The notes under the pieces were generated by a model. The model did no database searches and had not been told where the DNA came from. It saw only the letters and a list, made by a program, of their open reading frames with translations. Both the position numbers and the translations under genes were made by a program. Shown piece after piece: positions 63,501 through 64,000 of a stretch of DNA of 64,000 nt (the stretch's first letter is position 1; the number at the start of each line of letters is the position of its first letter). The DNA is from JANYCO01 sp035535995 (GTDB taxonomy: Bacteria > Bacteroidota > Bacteroidia > Cytophagales > Cytophagaceae), in the NCBI GenBank assembly GCA_035535995.1, contig DATLOZ010000005.1, positions 248,001-312,000 of the forward strand. Reading direction: 5' to 3'.

Positions 63501-64000
63501 ACGATCAATTCACAGGCTGCACCGACCTTTACTTCTCCTGGTGCAGACTTCAATGGTTGCTCGAATGGAAATTCTGTAAATCTTGATAACGCCAATGTGT
63601 CACCAAGTGTACCAGGCGGTGTTTGGACTAAACGTACTGCTACAGCAGGCGGATCATTTACTCCGAATAATATTGGTGCTACAGGAGTTTCTTATAATCC
63701 TTCTTCTGCTGATCTGAGCTTAGGAAATATAGATCTGATCTATACTATAACTGATACAGGAGTATGCTACAAAGGATATGCAGATACCGTGAACATAACC
63801 TTTAAAAAACCGATTACAATTACTGCGGCTCCTAATACCGGAACATTCTGTGCTCAGGGTTCAAATATCGCAGTAGGCGCTGACTCAAGCTCTGCCTCTC
63901 CTGCGGGAAGCACACTAGTATGGTCTGCTCCTACAGGATTGGGAACGTTTACTGCTACAAACACTCTGCATACTTTCTATAATCCAAATCCAACCAACGT
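54525..64000 (+). CDS. Giant secreted repeat adhesin (3' partial)
   Basis: The frame is open from ATG 54525 to the window end (3158 codons, no stop or frameshift seen at the places checked), so the gene continues. A signal-like hydrophobic segment covers residues of about 14-35; ATG 54555 is an alternative start. A unique N-terminal part of about 650 residues contains VPWDGKDGAGNQV (near 442). From about residue 655 there are at least 27 modules of 85-100 residues, each with a Cys in a strand like AGxDxTVCxNN, a Trp strand (WTSxGTGxF), a YTPSxxD turn and a second Cys near the end, resembling PKD/Ig-like units. Five modules carry an added C-x-x-C. The PorP/SprF neighbour suggests surface export through type IX secretion; a C-terminal signal would lie beyond the window. 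Confidence 0.8.
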   Translation, partial: MDEKTFTTKKMRFNSFAFVALLIGVLFLSSNKSFGEGTKEFLVNTSLQFDTTKSYYNASKEPTTPANCVQIWDNGASGGPLGRISGTLSSIKYDLYRIKVRVCKAGEVINLGFHPLLGETTYWRLYKPDGTPIRFNGTGGGVTNLAAIAGVETSSAPIAGSGSLGPTDYSYKMPNSTAQPGYIHWYSQAAVGPSPATATVAAGGLGFGYAAGTYTGYTPIQYVVQPGDIGPSGYADFFIVFNSNQATPEDRTKHQMSMLDVTVWDAMVASPTQPTVRKGRLYCAAWDIQCGGLNNPQQAFNSKLYFYSTDSVVTSVTFNQMRPYGFVISANQYGCSNTGNTDFDRRSRVNFNSDPQYPIFLNNPYPATAADRTCGIVPKSSFGNLISATVTGCDNDRCINIKVDKTGTVGIALLPPPGNSSFVPRIFNNQTIPANTNTCVPWDGKDGAGNQVLGTTTLQINYFNGLTNLPLYDVEEHQFGYSIALVAPNPSAIVPPGGVLKNILVYWDDRAPASTGVSDFTAGAALDGYWDHDNNPLTAPKRVGYTSGEEQPPLVADTVNQSHSTYNLTGCDPTLDHNNAAGNQGVGCHLWTNRGQNGTCPMINATTNCAETHNTWWNANVIEVPITYNPSNVHVYSDQDAAPAPVGTGNTAAKTKSVCSTQNPIAINGVIKVDLSITDLTDANNLADDVNGPGKWSLIPGFASGSFGSAVSNLSNTYFPGAADYIRGYALLKITSDSTTSTPCGTANDTLRINLFQGPDVWTRPGPVNVCANNATVQLDPGVVGDSSGVNAVVKTYIWTPYIGTTVQTGGTFVSSNQALGSIATYTPPATFTSGTIIMRLKSVTTTLPAGVTCPADSSQFNIVVNTVPLVNALDTLKICQAASGTTTIPVPAGQATINGGTTTTGFSITWTGAGTFTNATTLTPTYTPTASELSTGVAKIVFKVTKTSAPSCGPVSDTLIIGIKTRPTANAGSGFTICKNNAATIPLKGVATNFGSVSWSASPATGSFSPTNNDTTVFSPSGALPASYVFTLTSNAVTGSPCPAATSTVTVTFTNPDTVDLPTTADYCPENPIVSLTVSPSGKTGEWFGDKKGLTKPLGTFSPNDKSPNVTYTLSNAELGFPIGLYYIGTPIGNCKSSVDSILLQEATKPTINLAATQSACQNVTTVNLTSSITGAYNASTVHWSTLGTGGTFNNVNSLTPVYTPSGSDKGNGSVKLVLSVQGVSNCAAVTDTIVLSFSSAPTVDAGATRSVCSNNASTAIAGTVTPAGAGHNWSYVSGPTGNFAVAGNLNTTFTATGTPTVGDTTRIRLTATLAGCNSVAADAFIVYTAPPTAAITTATGTSVCANNSIIKLKGNSSTGTGKWVSSSKCSTCFTDAGRVGLAPAVDSTFYTPSATDISNGSVTFTIQTNSSNCDTVSSNSITVNITKAPTFTISASSTCEDNPSIALSVNSANPSTLTGNWTSSSGCVSCFTLNGPTNQTGTYIPSVNDIANGTVSFTFSSVVANCVAVQANTSATINRAPTVTAGPDLTVCSTQNTVALTGASSTNTTGGVAWSIKSGNGTITNATSLTGAIYNITATDKANGTVIVVLTGNSSTGCSPVKQERVILFTDIPTASVGPDQTICQNDANPAILDGSGSNGGTWTCVGCAASIVNANSLTAQYTPAAADINQTRSFTYSIPASAGCPAVSASKNIHFNPAPLVTITAPATQCGNSMTIALTGTFTNSTGLIWTSNGTGSFNNATSTTPTYTFSSHDTLGTNSTVKFTLISTGSAPCSPDSATATVTISDPITLYAGADQNKCGTAGTIVSLAPATLSGGATSVTWSIVGASTGTLTSTGATTAQYSVGAGDAGTTVVFKGTTNAVAPCAAQTDQVSYSFIAPVTTSITGPPAGFCQSGSVMLTGNIVGTNGGTWTCTNCSGTGTFSPDNTYNNLSGQTSVSFTPSASDTSKASLTFLLTSDALNICGVQPSTPVNVSIEKKVTIKSLPDKVLCANKNVVSLPTTASIISPSGTGVWHVGATKMTGFSPSAAFPSATTYDPDTTEVQTGFVTLTLISTGSTYCPSDSTKFRVTFSEAPVANAGLDRTICKNNPTFNLTGSINPSSGFTASWSSPNCGTTCFSSPTSLTTNYTLKYPTDTLTSSLMLFMTAVDPTGLCAPDKDTVLINFTEPPAVKITSSFPNPICMDSLYVNLTGTSSGGYNWTSTGTGTFQANAFQPSVVYPFTLADRNKAKLASPNNKIRIYLSSDNGMCKPVKDSVDITLTPSPVVTITTGDSATICANLNTINLSASVDQAGFNIDWTTSGNGSFSPDAPTVPAFNTTYTLTTLDKAAGSIVLTAHTTNPVGSTCRSALKQYKVNITPLPVINPGAPYTVCQTVTSLSLADASVSNAGSATWTTNGTGVFGPNNTTVGTGSVYYPSYLGAAGSNDVDKPSITLTLTAVGCSTMTATRTINFTPKPTAAAGTDQTVCNETSTVSVSGTSTNPNGVSWKVSGSATTFANTSNTTYTLTATDKAAGFVNLVYTVNGMGSCSPATDTVKINIRPQPTIEIGPGASFCASTPSENLQYNFPAITITGGITPTWTTTGAGTLDQFNPLQPTYYLNATDINNGSVTIRATTRSNASCMIVSDATTINISKAPTLDLGSDIFICDVPGNTVQLNSTFTNNTGNPSWSSSNAGIFDDPNAVSPIYTPAPAPTENVAGNVTVITAVIGGGGACASVTDSVKIHFQGSPTLPALPDTVICYTAGVPFNYKISTGIDGAWTSTDGSATFSPSATGQQVTYNATTTPGTQTITFDPTDNTCYGAQTASGTIKLVEAPKITVTPTDACVNNIATPVSISSTPTNNGTIQWTTIQGFGNIGSANTANPTYTLKSDSSDFGLDSILLRVTVQGTDPKCPVVIDTVAIRTHQAPVLSVTNQTVCSDLLNDPNAITLNGNVSGTGYTGIMWSSAQLSSITSPTSMITTATLSAFPATVQLQATGLHASCANVTTTLTINSQAAPTFTSPGADFNGCSNGNSVNLDNANVSPSVPGGVWTKRTATAGGSFTPNNIGATGVSYNPSSADLSLGNIDLIYTITDTGVCYKGYADTVNITFKKPITITAAPNTGTFCAQGSNIAVGADSSSASPAGSTLVWSAPTGLGTFTATNTLHTFYNPNPTN

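Noticed and set aside
55000..64000. Many short minus-strand frames within the giant adhesin
   Set aside because: They are antisense to a continuous repeat-bearing frame and have no motif or start context.

Overview
The window is a stretch of a moderately AT-rich Bacteroidota chromosome, most likely from a gliding, Cytophaga-like lineage. The reasons are a PorP/SprF-family protein, an OmpA/LysM protein of the kind tied to type IX secretion, a giant repeat adhesin, DUF4290 and DUF4159 proteins, a MurA with Asp in place of the catalytic Cys, promoter boxes of the TTG-N19..22-TAnnTTTG type, and no clear Shine-Dalgarno sites. No rRNA, tRNA, CRISPR array, prophage or classical IS was seen.

Layout. 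1-5630: envelope and core genes (Mpl-type murein ligase cut by the window edge, DEDDh exonuclease, CAP/OmpA surface protein, RibF). 5645-6137: a 493-bp element in which a small GIY-YIG nuclease gene lies between two inverted palindromic repeats; a gene-less relative lies at 37808-37952. 6229-15985 (minus): an operon-like group that looks like part of an aryl-polyene/flexirubin-type pigment locus (PaaK-like ligase, AcpS, C45 Ntn hydrolase, MMPL exporter fused to a methyltransferase, GT2-DUF2062). 16236-19914: histone-like protein, leucyl aminopeptidase, beta-barrel protein, PdxA. 19933-22344: a second pigment-type block (chain-length-factor-like ketosynthase without the active-site Cys, NodB deacetylase, LolA). 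22412-31080: GT2 synthase, LuxR/PAS regulator, a candidate structured ncRNA at 24147-24368, holin-like protein, PurA, STAS, Fur-family regulator with an upstream dyad, NrtR-like Nudix protein, AlaRS.

31247-42243: M23 peptidase whose 3' end is duplicated around a nested-palindrome insert, MerR, RsmE, antiporter, DUF4159, DUF4290, MurA, two membrane proteins, and ParC, with a 203-bp long-inverted-repeat element between the convergent stops. 42435-49149: lipoprotein, 7TMR-DISM histidine kinase, a GNAT-like/E1-like (ThiF) pair, and two paralogous response regulators, one carrying its own kinase. 49305-64000: a surface locus of TPR-PD40-OmpA-LysM protein and PorP/SprF (minus), divergent from a giant secreted protein with at least 27 Cys-paired beta modules that is still open at the window end.

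Gene starts were moved inward where an internal Met begins a clear signal peptide or conserved domain. Intergenic DNA is rich in short inverted repeats of at least four families. All functions come from recognising motifs by eye; no database search was run.
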